This document shows, piece after piece, positions 1 to 9,022 of a stretch of DNA of 64,000 bases. Below the pieces are notes generated by a model. That model saw only the letters and a program-made list of their open reading frames with translations, was not told the DNA's origin and did not search any database. Made by a program: the position numbers and the translations under genes. The stretch lies in assembly GCA_040880005.1 (NCBI GenBank), contig JBBDJG010000028.1:1-64000 (forward strand), written 5' to 3'. Source of the DNA: JBBDJG01 sp040880005 (GTDB taxonomy: Bacteria > Actinomycetota > Thermoleophilia > Solirubrobacterales > JBBDJG01). Position 1 is the stretch's first letter. Each line of letters opens with the position of its first letter.

Positions 1-82
1 CTGGCGGTAGAAATACCGGGATCGCGGTCAACGAAATGCTGGCGGTTGTGAACTAGGGGCTTACTACACGCCGCTGCCAATT

Positions 83-2179
83 GTGCGATTCATGGTGCGC
101 GCGGTAGACGAGATGTTGAAGCGCGACTTTGGCCTATCGAACGGTCTAGCGGACACGGAAAAGACAAAGACCAAGGTGATGTTTCAGGGCAAAAGGGCCG
201 AGGCGGTGTTTCACAAGGTTCAGGTTCTGGATCCAGCAGTTGGCACCGCGACCTTCCTAAACGAGATCATCCGGTTGGTCCACCAAACATTTGAAGGCCA
301 GGAGGGGCGCTGGCCAGCGTACTCCAGGGAGGAACTGATTCCACGGCTTCACGGTTTTGAGCTAATGATGGCGCCTTATACAGTCGCGCATCTCAAACTC
401 GAACTGACGCTGCGTGAGAGTGGCGTGACCGACCTTGGTACACGGTTGGGCGTGTACCTAACGAACACTCTAGAAGAGGCGTCAGACCAGCCGCAGACAC
501 TATTTCAGTTTGGACTAGCCGACGTAGTCGCACAGGAAGCAATAGAGGCGGGGGCGATCAAGGGTGAACGGCCCATCGTGGTGGTGATAGGGAACCCCCC
601 GTATAGAGGTCTTTCCTCTAACGAAACCAAATTCGCCAACAGTTTGGTTGACGCCTACAAGGTTGAATCCGGCGGGCAGTCAAAGCTCCAAGAGAGAAAG
701 CACTGGCTAAATGACGACTACGTCAAGTTCATCGCATTCGCCGAAGCCATGATCAAGAAGAATGGGGCAGGAATCGTTGCGATGATCACCAACCACGGGT
801 ATCTCGACAATCCGACTTTTCGTGGCATGCGGTGGCGGCTGTCGCAGACGTTTGATGCTATTTACGTTCTCGATCTCCATGGAAACACGAAAAAGAAAGA
901 GATGGCCCCAGACGGTAGCCGTGACCAGAATGTTTTCGATATCCAACAGGGGGTAGCGATCATTTTTGGCGTGCTGATGGACGGAAAGAAGTCCAGACGA
1001 CTCGCCCAGGTCAAACATGCCGAGGTTTTCGGGAGTCGGGAAGTTAAGTTCAGCCGTTTGAATTCAGATGAAGTGGAATGGCAAGAGCTTCAACCCCATA
1101 AACCAATGCACTACTTCGTCCCCAGAGACATTGAGGGTGAAAGTGAATATGCGCGGGGCATCGCCATCAATGACCTGTTCAACATCACCGGCGTTGGCGC
1201 CGTCACCGGAAGAGACAACATTAACATTGCGTTCTCTCGAGGAGAAATTGAAGAGAGGTTCGACTTCATTATCAATCATGACGAATCGGAGATTAGGCGG
1301 AAGTTTTCCTTGAGAGACAAGGACGCCCGTGACTGGACAGTGCCATCAGCTCAAAACGATGCACGTGAGAACTTCGCCAGCGACAAGGTAGTCAGATGTG
1401 CGTACCGGCCATTTGACAGGCGCTTCACTTTCTACTCTGGCAATTCGCGAGGAGTGTATGCAAGCCCGCAAAAGAAGGTCATGAAACACTTGTTGCTCGG
1501 AGAGAACGTCAGCCTTGTATTCGGGCGGAACATTGAAGAGAAGCGACCCTACACTGACATCTTCGTTACGCAGGAGATTATCCAGCACCACACTCTCTCG
1601 TTGAAGGAAGTGAATACCGTCGCGCCGCTCTATGTCTACCACGACGACGGCACGCGCAGCCCTAACTTCAACGCAAGCACTCTACGTGAACTTGCTGCAA
1701 ACATCACCAAGGAGTTTGAGCCTGAGGACATACTTGATTATGTCTACGGCGTCCTGCACAGCCCCGCCTATCGGAAAAGGTTCGCGGAATTCTTGAAGTC
1801 TGACTTCCCGCGCGTACCAGTACCCTCGAGCGACCAAGAATTTCTACGGCTCAGGGGATTTGGGGCGCAGCTCCGCGAGCTGCACCTCATGAGATCCCCA
1901 AAATGCGACCAATTGATTACGACTTTTCCAGTGGCTGGGTCAAATGAAGTCGGAAAGGTCCGCTACGAAGATAGAAGAGTTTGGATCAACGCTTCGCAGT
2001 ATTTCGGTGACGTGCCAGAGGTAGCATGGAGTCTCTACATCGGCGGATATCAACCAGCGCAAAAATGGCTGAAGGATCGCAAGGGCAAGACACTCACGAG
2101 TGCTGAAATCGCGCACTATCAAAGCATCATTAAGACCCTCGTCGAGACGGAAGCGATCATGCATCAAATCGACGTTTGA
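83..2179 (+). CDS. Type ISP restriction-modification enzyme, methyltransferase and target-recognition part (truncated)
   Basis: The protein has an N6-adenine methyltransferase core: motif I DPAVGTATFLNE near residue 50, HGFELMMAPY near residue 90 and the catalytic NPPY (GNPPYRG) near residue 171. A long C-terminal part resembles the target-recognition region of LlaGI-type single-chain enzymes (YVYGVLHSPAYRKRF; WLKDRKGKTLTSAEI). The nuclease and helicase that precede this part in the family are not in the window. The conserved GAYYTP stretch is encoded at 56-73, upstream of the first usable start (GTG 83, ATG 92), and an in-frame TAG lies at 8-10. The frame therefore looks cut off from its 5' part by a stop, frameshift or truncation. 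Base composition is clearly less GC-rich than the rest of the window, which suggests acquisition by transfer. The family call is firm; whether the protein is active is doubtful. Confidence 0.8.
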   Translation: MRFMVRAVDEMLKRDFGLSNGLADTEKTKTKVMFQGKRAEAVFHKVQVLDPAVGTATFLNEIIRLVHQTFEGQEGRWPAYSREELIPRLHGFELMMAPYTVAHLKLELTLRESGVTDLGTRLGVYLTNTLEEASDQPQTLFQFGLADVVAQEAIEAGAIKGERPIVVVIGNPPYRGLSSNETKFANSLVDAYKVESGGQSKLQERKHWLNDDYVKFIAFAEAMIKKNGAGIVAMITNHGYLDNPTFRGMRWRLSQTFDAIYVLDLHGNTKKKEMAPDGSRDQNVFDIQQGVAIIFGVLMDGKKSRRLAQVKHAEVFGSREVKFSRLNSDEVEWQELQPHKPMHYFVPRDIEGESEYARGIAINDLFNITGVGAVTGRDNINIAFSRGEIEERFDFIINHDESEIRRKFSLRDKDARDWTVPSAQNDARENFASDKVVRCAYRPFDRRFTFYSGNSRGVYASPQKKVMKHLLLGENVSLVFGRNIEEKRPYTDIFVTQEIIQHHTLSLKEVNTVAPLYVYHDDGTRSPNFNASTLRELAANITKEFEPEDILDYVYGVLHSPAYRKRFAEFLKSDFPRVPVPSSDQEFLRLRGFGAQLRELHLMRSPKCDQLITTFPVAGSNEVGKVRYEDRRVWINASQYFGDVPEVAWSLYIGGYQPAQKWLKDRKGKTLTSAEIAHYQSIIKTLVETEAIMHQIDV

Positions 2180-2299
2180 AACCCGCGTGCGTGAGCTAGG
2201 AAGTTGCATCAGCCGTCGCTGAACCTGCACCCGGGTGTCAGCCGGGCGGTCATCGCCCATGCACCCCGTGTTAGATAGGCGGTTGCGCCGAGTACACAG

Positions 2300-3571
2300 C
2301 TACGGCAGACGCCCCGCAGGCTCCAGCGCCTCCGCTCGCTCGCGTGAGTCGCGCGCGGCGGTGGCGTACACGCCCTTGGCCATCGTCGAGCTTTCACGTT
2401 CTGCCCGAAGCTCGAGGATCTTCGCTCGCGCCTTCTGAACCGACGAATCGTCTGGTGCCGCGTCGGCGGCGAGCTCGATCAGGTCGGTCGCGAGCCGCAG
2501 CTCGCCCGCATCGGCGAGCCCGCTCGCATGCTTCGCCAGCGGCTGCGCGCCCCCGCAGATCTGCGCGATCTCACCCGCGAGCTGCGCAGCGGGCGCCGGC
2601 TTCAGATGCGCGGGATCGAGGTCCCACCATCCTCCGTAGAACCGCCAGATGTTTCGCACGATGAACTCGGGCTCGTCGTACACGGGCCGTAGGTAGGGCT
2701 TGCGCGTCAGCTCTGCGGGCGCGCGAACGGTTTCGACGATCTGCTCGAGCGAGGCGCCCTCATTCATCAGCTCGAGCGTCTGCTCGACCAGCGACTCGAG
2801 CAGCTCGGCCGTGTCGCTCAGCGTCTCGCGCACGCGCCGGGCTCCGACGACCGGCAGCCCGTGGCCGGGCAGCATGATTTCCGCGTCGAGCTTTGCCATC
2901 TCGCGCAGCGCCTGCGCCCACTCCTCGGGATAACGTTGCGCCTTCTGGGGGTTGCCGGCGTTCGGCAACGTCCAGGTGAATAGGTCTCCACAACACAGCA
3001 CGCCGCGTGTCGGCACCCACGTCCAGGTGTGGTCATCGGTCTCGCCGCGCGCGTGGTGAAGCTCGAAGCGATCCTCGCCGACCTCTAGCACCAGCTCGTC
3101 GTGATAGACGAGGTCGGGATAGCGGTAGTCGGTCGGCCACTCCACGTCGACCTGAAACTGGCGCAGGTTGATATGAGCGTTGTATCCGGCGGTGCGCTGG
3201 TAGCGGTCGAACCGCTGCGGCACCAGCTCATGTGCCACCACGCGCGGGGCACGCTCGGTCGACTCCTGCTCGTAGAGCGACACGCCGAACACGTGATCGA
3301 CGTGTCCGTGCGAATAGATCGCGGTGTGAAGGGGCGCGTCGGTCCACTCGCGGATTCGCTCGTGTACCGCGCCGCAGAACATAAAACTGCCCGTGTCCAC
3401 GAGCACCAGCCCGTCGGTGGTGTCGAACGCGCTCACGTTCGCGAACGACGATACGAACGCGACCCCGTCCAGCAGTTCGGCCAGCTCTCCAGTCGGATCG
3501 GAGAAAGGGTGGTGCTCGACGGTCGTTTGCTCGCCACTCCAGATGCGGTCGGCCAGCTCCAGCAGATCCAT
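2300..3571 (-). CDS. MBL-fold hydrolase of the alkylsulfatase type
   Basis: This 423-residue protein has the metal-binding motif SHGHVDH near residue 100, followed by further histidines expected of a metallo-beta-lactamase fold. The C-terminal half carries an alkylsulfatase-type dimerisation segment (RNIWRFYGGWWDLDPAHLK), so hydrolysis of an alkyl sulfate or a similar ester is plausible. The substrate cannot be read from sequence, and no signal peptide is evident. The frame is open further upstream, but the ATG at 3571 is preceded at about 10 nt by AAGAGGAG, so I chose this start. It stands alone, convergent with the restriction-modification gene. Confidence 0.8.
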   Translation of the reverse strand: MDLLELADRIWSGEQTTVEHHPFSDPTGELAELLDGVAFVSSFANVSAFDTTDGLVLVDTGSFMFCGAVHERIREWTDAPLHTAIYSHGHVDHVFGVSLYEQESTERAPRVVAHELVPQRFDRYQRTAGYNAHINLRQFQVDVEWPTDYRYPDLVYHDELVLEVGEDRFELHHARGETDDHTWTWVPTRGVLCCGDLFTWTLPNAGNPQKAQRYPEEWAQALREMAKLDAEIMLPGHGLPVVGARRVRETLSDTAELLESLVEQTLELMNEGASLEQIVETVRAPAELTRKPYLRPVYDEPEFIVRNIWRFYGGWWDLDPAHLKPAPAAQLAGEIAQICGGAQPLAKHASGLADAGELRLATDLIELAADAAPDDSSVQKARAKILELRAERESSTMAKGVYATAARDSRERAEALEPAGRLP

Positions 3572-3902
3572 GTGTACGTAACTCCTCTTTCGGCGCGTCG
3601 TCGCGCGCCGTCGCAATGCTGCGAGCATAGCCGGATCGTGCTGGTCGATGGCTGCAGGTTGCTACAAGCAAGGCTCGAGTCTGCCGCTAGAAGCCGGACA
3701 GCCGTCCACCTCCTGGTAAGGACGAGTGCGAAAGCGCCGCAGCGCGAAGGTCTGGGTGGCCTTCGAGCTCAGCGACTCCTCGACGAGCGTCTCCTCGGAG
3801 CGAGTCACCCTGAAGCGGTAACGCTGGTCCATTGCTCGGCGTCCCTCGGCCGTCCGTCCAGGTCGGGTAAATCGAGCACCGGCGCTTGCCGATAGGGAGA
3901 CC
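3572..3902. other. Intergenic stretch, 331 bases
   Basis: This gap separates the divergent MBL hydrolase and secreted-protein genes, so it should hold promoters for both. I see no convincing -35/-10 pair, no RNA gene and no strong hairpin. One small reverse-strand open frame inside it is listed separately with low confidence. Confidence 0.4.
3662..3832 (-). CDS. Possible small hypothetical protein
   Basis: A 56-codon frame opens with ATG at 3832 (MDQRYRFRVTRSEETLVEE). It contains no recognisable domain, membrane segment or signal peptide, and the only upstream purine run is a weak GAGG. It lies in the gap between two divergent genes. The composition is not obviously random, but high-GC DNA makes open frames this long by chance, so this is a weak call. 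Confidence 0.2.
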   Translation of the reverse strand: MDQRYRFRVTRSEETLVEESLSSKATQTFALRRFRTRPYQEVDGCPASSGRLEPCL

Positions 3903-4442
3903 ATGCAGGCGATCAGGGCGGGAGCATGGCGAAGCGTTTCTTTGGCGTGTTTGATCTGCGTGGGGGCGCTTGTATGCGCGGCTGCGGTTGCCTCAGGCCG
4001 GCCCACCATTCTGCTCGGGCCCACGACGCCTGACGCCCACTCGACGCGGGGCATGAAAATGCGCTTCGTCCCCAACGCGAAAGTCACCGCCGGCGATGAG
4101 CTGCACGCGATCGCGAGCGGCTTTCGCCGCGGCGAGTACGTGACCGTGTGGCTGTACACAGGCAAGCGCTTCCGCCACTCCTCACAGCTCAACGGCGGCT
4201 TTGCCACGGGCGGCAAGCTCGACATCTACCGCCAGACCGCCGCGGGCATAACCAAGACCTCGCGACAGAAGCTGTGCGCCCAGGGAGTGCGCACCAAGCG
4301 CGTTGCCTGCGGGGTGTACAAGGTGAAAGCCGGCGAGGACGGCGATGGCGGGTCAGATGGCGGCGGCGGCTCTCCGACCACGGGCCCCGGCTACACACCG
4401 CCCGCCACCGGCCCCGGCTACGTGCCGCCGGCAAGCGGCTAG
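3903..4442 (+). CDS. Small secreted protein with Gly/Pro-rich repeat tail
   Basis: I do not recognise a family. The 179-residue product begins with a signal peptide: a basic start, a hydrophobic run to about residue 27 and a likely cleavage after AVASG. The mature part has two cysteines (KLCAQG and VACGVY) that could form a disulfide. The C-terminus is a low-complexity tail with two copies of TGPGYTPPA-like repeat after a Gly/Asp-rich linker. Such tails often act as flexible or wall-associated spacers. It faces the corA gene, and the two stops are only a few bases apart. Confidence 0.65.
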   Translation: MQAIRAGAWRSVSLACLICVGALVCAAAVASGRPTILLGPTTPDAHSTRGMKMRFVPNAKVTAGDELHAIASGFRRGEYVTVWLYTGKRFRHSSQLNGGFATGGKLDIYRQTAAGITKTSRQKLCAQGVRTKRVACGVYKVKAGEDGDGGSDGGGGSPTTGPGYTPPATGPGYVPPASG

Positions 4443-4449
4443 CCTATAG

Positions 4450-5448
4450 CTAAAGCCAACCCCGGTGCTTGAAGTACCCGATCATGCCGCCGAACATGAC
4501 GACCATCACGGCGACGATCGCCCAGAAGGCGCCGATCCCCTCCTCGCCGGGCACGGCGGTGTTCATTCCGAACAGGCTTGCGATGAAGGTCAGCGGGAGC
4601 ACCACGACGCTGATCGCGGTCAGTACGCGCAGGATGTCGTTGACGCGGTGTGAGATCACCGACTCGTTCGTTTCCTCCAGCGCCACGACGACCTCCTTGT
4701 AGTTTTCGAGCATGTCCCAGATGCGCTCGGACGCATCGACGATGTCGTCGAAGTAGATCTCCATGTCGGGGTCGAGGTAGCGCTGCTTGGTGCGCTCGAG
4801 GTCGCGCAGCACGGCGCGCTGGGGACGGATGATCTTGCGGAAGTTGATGATCTCCTGCTTGACGTTGGAGATGTCGCGCACGATCTCCTCAGAGCGGCCG
4901 CTGAAGATCTCCTCCTCGAGCTGCTCGAGCTTGTTGCCGATCTTGCGCAGCATCGGGAAGCAGTAGTCGAAGCTCTGATCGACGATCAGGTAGAGCAGGT
5001 AACCGGAGCCCTTCGAGAAGTACTGATCGCGCAGGTCCTCACTCACGCGGCAACGCTCGAACAGGTACTCGACCGGCTTGAGCGGCTGGTTCGGCAGGGT
5101 GATGACGAAGTCGGGGCCGACGAACAGATCCAGCTCGCCGGCGTTCAGCCGCCCGACCGACTTGTCGAAGACCGGAAAGTGCAACACGATGAACAGGTAA
5201 TCGGGGTACTCGTCGATCTTCGGGCGCTGGTTGCGTGAGGTGACATCCTCGAGGTCGAGCGCGTGGAAGTCGTAGTGCTCGGCCAGCCACGCGCGCTCGA
5301 GCATCGAGGGCTCGGGGACGTTGATCCAGTTCAGGCCGGCGTGCTCCAGCCGCTCGATCCGGGGCTGGGTACGCTCAGGCGCGGGCGCGGTGACGGCGCC
5401 CGCGTGCCGGGTACGGCGCGGCAGTCGTGGCCTCGGCACGATTGGCAT
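4450..5448 (-). CDS. corA: CorA-family Mg2+/Co2+ transporter
   Basis: This 332-residue protein has the long cytoplasmic N-terminal domain and stalk helix of CorA. It ends in two membrane helices with the signature FGMNT near residue 294 at the end of the first. The short basic tail (YFKHRGWL) after the second helix is typical. It should form a pentameric divalent-cation channel in the cytoplasmic membrane. The ATG start lacks a clear ribosome-binding site, and similarity to the family begins about 30 residues in (RIERLEHAGLNWINV), so the true start could be internal. Confidence 0.93.
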   Translation of the reverse strand: MPIVPRPRLPRRTRHAGAVTAPAPERTQPRIERLEHAGLNWINVPEPSMLERAWLAEHYDFHALDLEDVTSRNQRPKIDEYPDYLFIVLHFPVFDKSVGRLNAGELDLFVGPDFVITLPNQPLKPVEYLFERCRVSEDLRDQYFSKGSGYLLYLIVDQSFDYCFPMLRKIGNKLEQLEEEIFSGRSEEIVRDISNVKQEIINFRKIIRPQRAVLRDLERTKQRYLDPDMEIYFDDIVDASERIWDMLENYKEVVVALEETNESVISHRVNDILRVLTAISVVVLPLTFIASLFGMNTAVPGEEGIGAFWAIVAVMVVMFGGMIGYFKHRGWL

Positions 5449-5577
5449 CGAGCGGGTCCCCGTCGTTGTTGATTGGCGCTTCCATCGGGAATCTGAGAGC
5501 GATTCTTCTCTCTATCGGACGATTCTAGCCGGGACCGAAGCCATTTCGCTGTCCGGAGGTATCCTGCGCACGCCGTC

Positions 5578-6324
5578 ATGCTCCCCGCCAGCGCCGACAT
5601 CCCGGTCGTGATCCTATGCGGGGGACGAGGCCTTCGCATGGGTCTGCGCATGGGCGACCGCTCGATTCCGAAGCCCCTTGCCGACGTCGGCGGACGGCCG
5701 ATCCTTTGGCACGTCATGGCGCTGTACGCCGCTCAGGGTCTGCGCTCGTTCGTGCTGTGCCTCGGCCACCATGGCGAGCTTGTCGAGCGCGCGGTTAGAG
5801 GCTTCGAGCAATTTGCAAACGGAGAGTGGGAGGTGACGTTCGCAGACACGGGCGCTGATACAGCGACCGGCGGGCGCGTGGCGCGCGTCGCCGACGTGGT
5901 TGCCGGCGGGATCTTCTGCCTCACCTATGCGGACGGCGTCGCGGACATCGACCTGCGCGCGTTGATCGGCTTTCACAACGACCACGGCCGCGCGGCGACC
6001 GTCACCGTCGTGCAGCCGGAGAACCCTTGGGGAGTGGCCGACCTGGAGCAGGACGGCACCGTGCGCGCGTTCGTGGAGAAGCCGCGCCTCGACTGCTGGG
6101 TCAACGGCGGCTTCTTCGTGATGGAGCCGGCGGCGCTCTCCCGGGTCGGCCCTGACGACGTGCTCGAGCGCGAACCGCTCGAGGCGCTTGCCCGCGAGCG
6201 GGAGTTGGTCGCCTTCCGCCACGAGGGCTTTTGGGAGTGCATGGACACATATAAGGATGCGCTGCGGCTCAACGACCTCTGGGAGCAGGGCACCGCACCC
6301 TGGCGCGCGCGGGTGATGGCGTGA
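5578..6324 (+). CDS. rfbF: Sugar-1-phosphate nucleotidyltransferase (glucose-1-phosphate cytidylyltransferase type)
   Basis: The N-terminus carries the nucleotide-binding loop LCGGRGLRMG, then the conserved IPKPLADVGGRPILWH. Near the C-terminus FWECMDTYKDALRLNDLWEQG matches glucose-1-phosphate cytidylyltransferases. The reaction would be CTP + glucose-1-phosphate to CDP-glucose. The next gene is a 4,6-dehydratase-like SDR that overlaps by four bases, which supports a CDP-sugar route. CGGAGG lies about 20 bases upstream. Later pathway genes are not in the window, so the final sugar is unknown. Confidence 0.8.
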   Translation: MLPASADIPVVILCGGRGLRMGLRMGDRSIPKPLADVGGRPILWHVMALYAAQGLRSFVLCLGHHGELVERAVRGFEQFANGEWEVTFADTGADTATGGRVARVADVVAGGIFCLTYADGVADIDLRALIGFHNDHGRAATVTVVQPENPWGVADLEQDGTVRAFVEKPRLDCWVNGGFFVMEPAALSRVGPDDVLEREPLEALARERELVAFRHEGFWECMDTYKDALRLNDLWEQGTAPWRARVMA

Positions 6325-7319
6325 ACGAGGACTTCTGGCGCGGGCGCTCGGTTCTGCTGACCGGCGCTCAGGGATTCATCGGCTCGTGGCTTGCGGATGC
6401 GCTGCTCGGCGCGGAAACCGAGCTGACCTGCATCGTGCGCGACGAGCCTGTGCGCTCGCGCTTCGAGATCGAAGGGCTCGGCGAGTACTGCACGCTCGCG
6501 CGCTGCGACCTCGGCGACGTACGTGCGCTCGAGCGCATCGTCAACGAGCGCGAGATCGAGGCCGTGTTCCATCTTGCTGCGCAGGCGATCGTCGGCACCG
6601 CCAACCGCTCGCCGCTGTCAACCTTCGAGACCAACGTGCGCGGCACCTACAACTTGCTCGAGGCGTGCCGGCTGACGAGCACCGTGCAGCGCGTGGTGGT
6701 TGCGTCGTCGGACAAGGCCTACGGACGCCACGAGCAACTTCCCTACCGGGAGGACGCCGCGCTCGTGCCGCGCTATCCCTACGACACGAGCAAGGCGGCG
6801 GCCGACCTGATCGCGCGCTCGTACGCGGCCACCTACGGCCTGCCCGTCGCGGTGACGCGCTTTGCCAACGTCTATGGCGGCGGCGACTTCAACTTCTCGC
6901 GCATCGTTCCCGACACCGTGCGCTCCCTGCTGGAAGGACGCCGGCCGGTGCTGCGCTCCGACGGCTCGCCGCGGCGCGACTTCATGTACGTGGAGGATGC
7001 GATCGGCGCCTACCTGGCGATCGCGCATGCGCTCGACCGCGACGACGTGCGCGGCTTGGCATTGAATGCGGGAGCGGGTGAGGCCGTGCCGATCATCGAG
7101 GTCGTCGAGCGCCTGATCGAGATTGCGGGCCAGCGAGTGGAGCCCGAAATTCAGGGGTCGGGCGCGCCTGCGGGTGAGATCGACCGCCAGTACCTCGACT
7201 CGACCTTGATCGCGGAGCTGATCGGCTGGCAGCCAGCTTGGTCGCTCGACGACGGGCTGCGCGAGACCTACGCCTGGTACGAGGGCAAGTTGCGCTCGTT
7301 GCCGGCGTCGATCACCTAG
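6321..7319 (+). CDS. rfbG: NAD-dependent sugar 4,6-dehydratase / epimerase (CDP-glucose 4,6-dehydratase type)
   Basis: This is an extended short-chain dehydrogenase. It has the Rossmann glycine motif GAQGFIGS near residue 15 and the catalytic YxxxK as YPYDTSK near residue 153. NVYGGGDFNFSRIVPD and RDFMYVEDAIGAY are typical of nucleotide-sugar dehydratases. Its GTG start overlaps the stop of the cytidylyltransferase gene, so the two are translationally coupled and CDP-glucose is the likely substrate. A different NDP-sugar cannot be excluded by sequence. Its stop overlaps the convergent gene by eight bases. Confidence 0.8.
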   Translation: MNEDFWRGRSVLLTGAQGFIGSWLADALLGAETELTCIVRDEPVRSRFEIEGLGEYCTLARCDLGDVRALERIVNEREIEAVFHLAAQAIVGTANRSPLSTFETNVRGTYNLLEACRLTSTVQRVVVASSDKAYGRHEQLPYREDAALVPRYPYDTSKAAADLIARSYAATYGLPVAVTRFANVYGGGDFNFSRIVPDTVRSLLEGRRPVLRSDGSPRRDFMYVEDAIGAYLAIAHALDRDDVRGLALNAGAGEAVPIIEVVERLIEIAGQRVEPEIQGSGAPAGEIDRQYLDSTLIAELIGWQPAWSLDDGLRETYAWYEGKLRSLPASIT

Positions 7320-7662
7320 TGCGAGACGTCGCGAAATCGTCGGCGCCGACCAGCTCCATCTCCAGCGCCCTGCGAAGCGTTTCGGCCTCGGCCGCCATGT
7401 TGTCGCGCAGCATTCGCTCGTAGGCGCGCACCAGTGCGCGCCGGCCGTGGACCAACTCCCGGTCGTAGCGCTCGACCTGTTCGGCGGCGAAGACGCCCAG
7501 CGTCAGTGCGGCGCACTCAGGACAGCGAAGCGTCAGGCGCATGCGCCCGTCGCGCAGCTCGCGCCAGCTACGCGGCTGAACGAAGCGCCCGCCGCAGTAC
7601 CGGCAGTTGGCCAGTCGCTCGCCGGTGCGCACCCCCGATCGACCTGTGCACAGCGTCTCCAT
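7312..7662 (-). CDS. Zinc-ribbon-like hypothetical protein
   Basis: I do not recognise a named family. The 116-residue product carries two CxxC knuckles, NCRYCGG and RCPECAA, spaced like a small zinc ribbon. A helical C-terminal half follows (VERYDRELVHGRRALVRAY). It may bind nucleic acid or act as an adaptor, but this is only inference. The start ATG at 7662 is chosen because the upstream extension is arginine-rich and unlike the rest. The gene is convergent with the sugar dehydratase and divergent from the PfpI-like gene. Confidence 0.6.
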   Translation of the reverse strand: METLCTGRSGVRTGERLANCRYCGGRFVQPRSWRELRDGRMRLTLRCPECAALTLGVFAAEQVERYDRELVHGRRALVRAYERMLRDNMAAEAETLRRALEMELVGADDFATSRTR

Positions 7663-7736
7663 CGCTTCTGGCGCAACGCTATGGGCAGGCGAGGACGGAA
7701 AGACCCAAACGGGCGGGCGTCTGTCATGTTTTAGCC

Positions 7737-8372
7737 ATGTCTGGCGACGACGGAGTGACAGGGGCCAGCGCGGGAACCACAACGGGGATCGTGCTCTTCG
7801 ATGGAGTCGAGGAGCTCGACTTCGCCGGCCCCTGGGAGGTGTTCACCTTTGCCGCGCTGATGGCGGAGGGCGATCGGGTGCTGACGGTCGCCGAGCGCGA
7901 CGAGCCGGTCAACTGCGCCAAGGGTCTGCGCGTGCTGCCCGACGCGACCTTCGCCAACGCGCCCGAGCTCGACGTGCTACTGGTGCCGGGCGGACAGGGA
8001 ACGCGCACCGAAGTCGAAAACCCGGCGATGATCGAATGGCTGCGCAAGGTCGCGCCCGGCTGCCGGTGGGTGACGAGCGTCTGCACGGGCTCGCTGCTGC
8101 TGCACGAAGCTGGCCCAGCGCGCGGCAAGCGCGTCACGACACACTGGGGGTTCGCCGCCAAGCTCGCCGAGCGCGACGAGATCGAGGTGGTTCCCGACGA
8201 GCGCATCGTGGTGGACGGCAACGTCGTGACCTCGGCTGGTGTCTCGGCCGGGATTGACATGGCGCTGTGGCTCGTGGGGGAGATCCATGGCGCCGAGATG
8301 GCGGCCAACGTCACCGCGGGAATCCAGTACGACCCGCAGCCGCCGTACCCGTTCGCGCTGCCGGTTACGTGA
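7737..8372 (+). CDS. DJ-1/PfpI-family protein
   Basis: This 211-residue protein has the glutamine-amidotransferase-like fold of DJ-1/PfpI: GIVLFDGVEELDFAGPWEVF at the N-terminus and the nucleophile-elbow cysteine in SVCTGSLLLHEAG near residue 117. ATTHWGF-like (TTHWGFAAKL) and SAGVSAGIDMAL segments match the AraC-type and isonitrile-hydratase subgroup. It lacks a DNA-binding domain, so a stand-alone hydratase or glyoxalase-like activity is plausible but not proven. The ATG at 7737 gives the usual family start. Its stop overlaps the GTG of the next gene. Confidence 0.8.
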   Translation: MSGDDGVTGASAGTTTGIVLFDGVEELDFAGPWEVFTFAALMAEGDRVLTVAERDEPVNCAKGLRVLPDATFANAPELDVLLVPGGQGTRTEVENPAMIEWLRKVAPGCRWVTSVCTGSLLLHEAGPARGKRVTTHWGFAAKLAERDEIEVVPDERIVVDGNVVTSAGVSAGIDMALWLVGEIHGAEMAANVTAGIQYDPQPPYPFALPVT

Positions 8373-9001
8373 GGAAGGCCACGCGCGTCGGCGCGATGGT
8401 CCTCGTGGTCGGCTTCATCGCGCTGCTCGCCTACGGGCTCGTCAGCAAGGGCACGAGCGATCGCATCGACCAGGCCTTGCGCGACGGGCGGGCGGTGGCC
8501 GGGCCGTCGTTCGACCTCGAGCTGCTGCAGGTGGGCGAGCTGCCGCCGCGGCTCGAGCGCAGGCTGCGCCCGGCCCTGGCGGACGGCAGGTTGAGCCTTG
8601 CCGAGTTGCGCGGCACTCCGGTGGTGCTGAACATGTGGGCGTCGTGGTGTACGCCCTGCCGAGCCGAGGCGAAGCCGCTCGAGAACGCGTGGAAGATGGT
8701 CGGGCGCCGCGGCGTGCTGTTTCTCGGGCTCGACATCCAGGACCTGCGTTCGGACGCGCGCGACTTTCTGGAGGAGTTCGGGGTCAGCTACCCGAGCGTG
8801 CGCGAGTCCGACCGCGAGGTTGCCGACAGCTACGGTGCGACCGGCATCCCCGAGACGTTCTTCATCGACGCGCGTGGCGACGTCGTCGGCCATGTGATCG
8901 GCGCCGTGGCGCCGAAACAGCTTGCGGCCGGCGTTGGCGCCGCGGTGAGCGGTGAGATCGCCGGGGTCGATTCGGGCGGCGAACGCTCCGAGCCGCGCTG
9001 A
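8369..9001 (+). CDS. TlpA/ResA-like membrane-anchored thioredoxin
   Basis: The 210-residue product starts with one membrane segment (VGAMVLVVGFIALLAYGLV) and continues as a thioredoxin fold with the redox motif WCTPC near residue 97. IPETFFIDARGDVVGH carries the cis-proline region. Such proteins face the outside and reduce disulfides, often during cytochrome c maturation. No ccm or res partner is visible here. The GTG start overlaps the preceding stop, and the alternative upstream frame lies within the PfpI gene. Confidence 0.85.
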   Translation: MRKATRVGAMVLVVGFIALLAYGLVSKGTSDRIDQALRDGRAVAGPSFDLELLQVGELPPRLERRLRPALADGRLSLAELRGTPVVLNMWASWCTPCRAEAKPLENAWKMVGRRGVLFLGLDIQDLRSDARDFLEEFGVSYPSVRESDREVADSYGATGIPETFFIDARGDVVGHVIGAVAPKQLAAGVGAAVSGEIAGVDSGGERSEPR

Positions 9002-9022
9002 GGGCGCGGCGACCGCGGGCAG

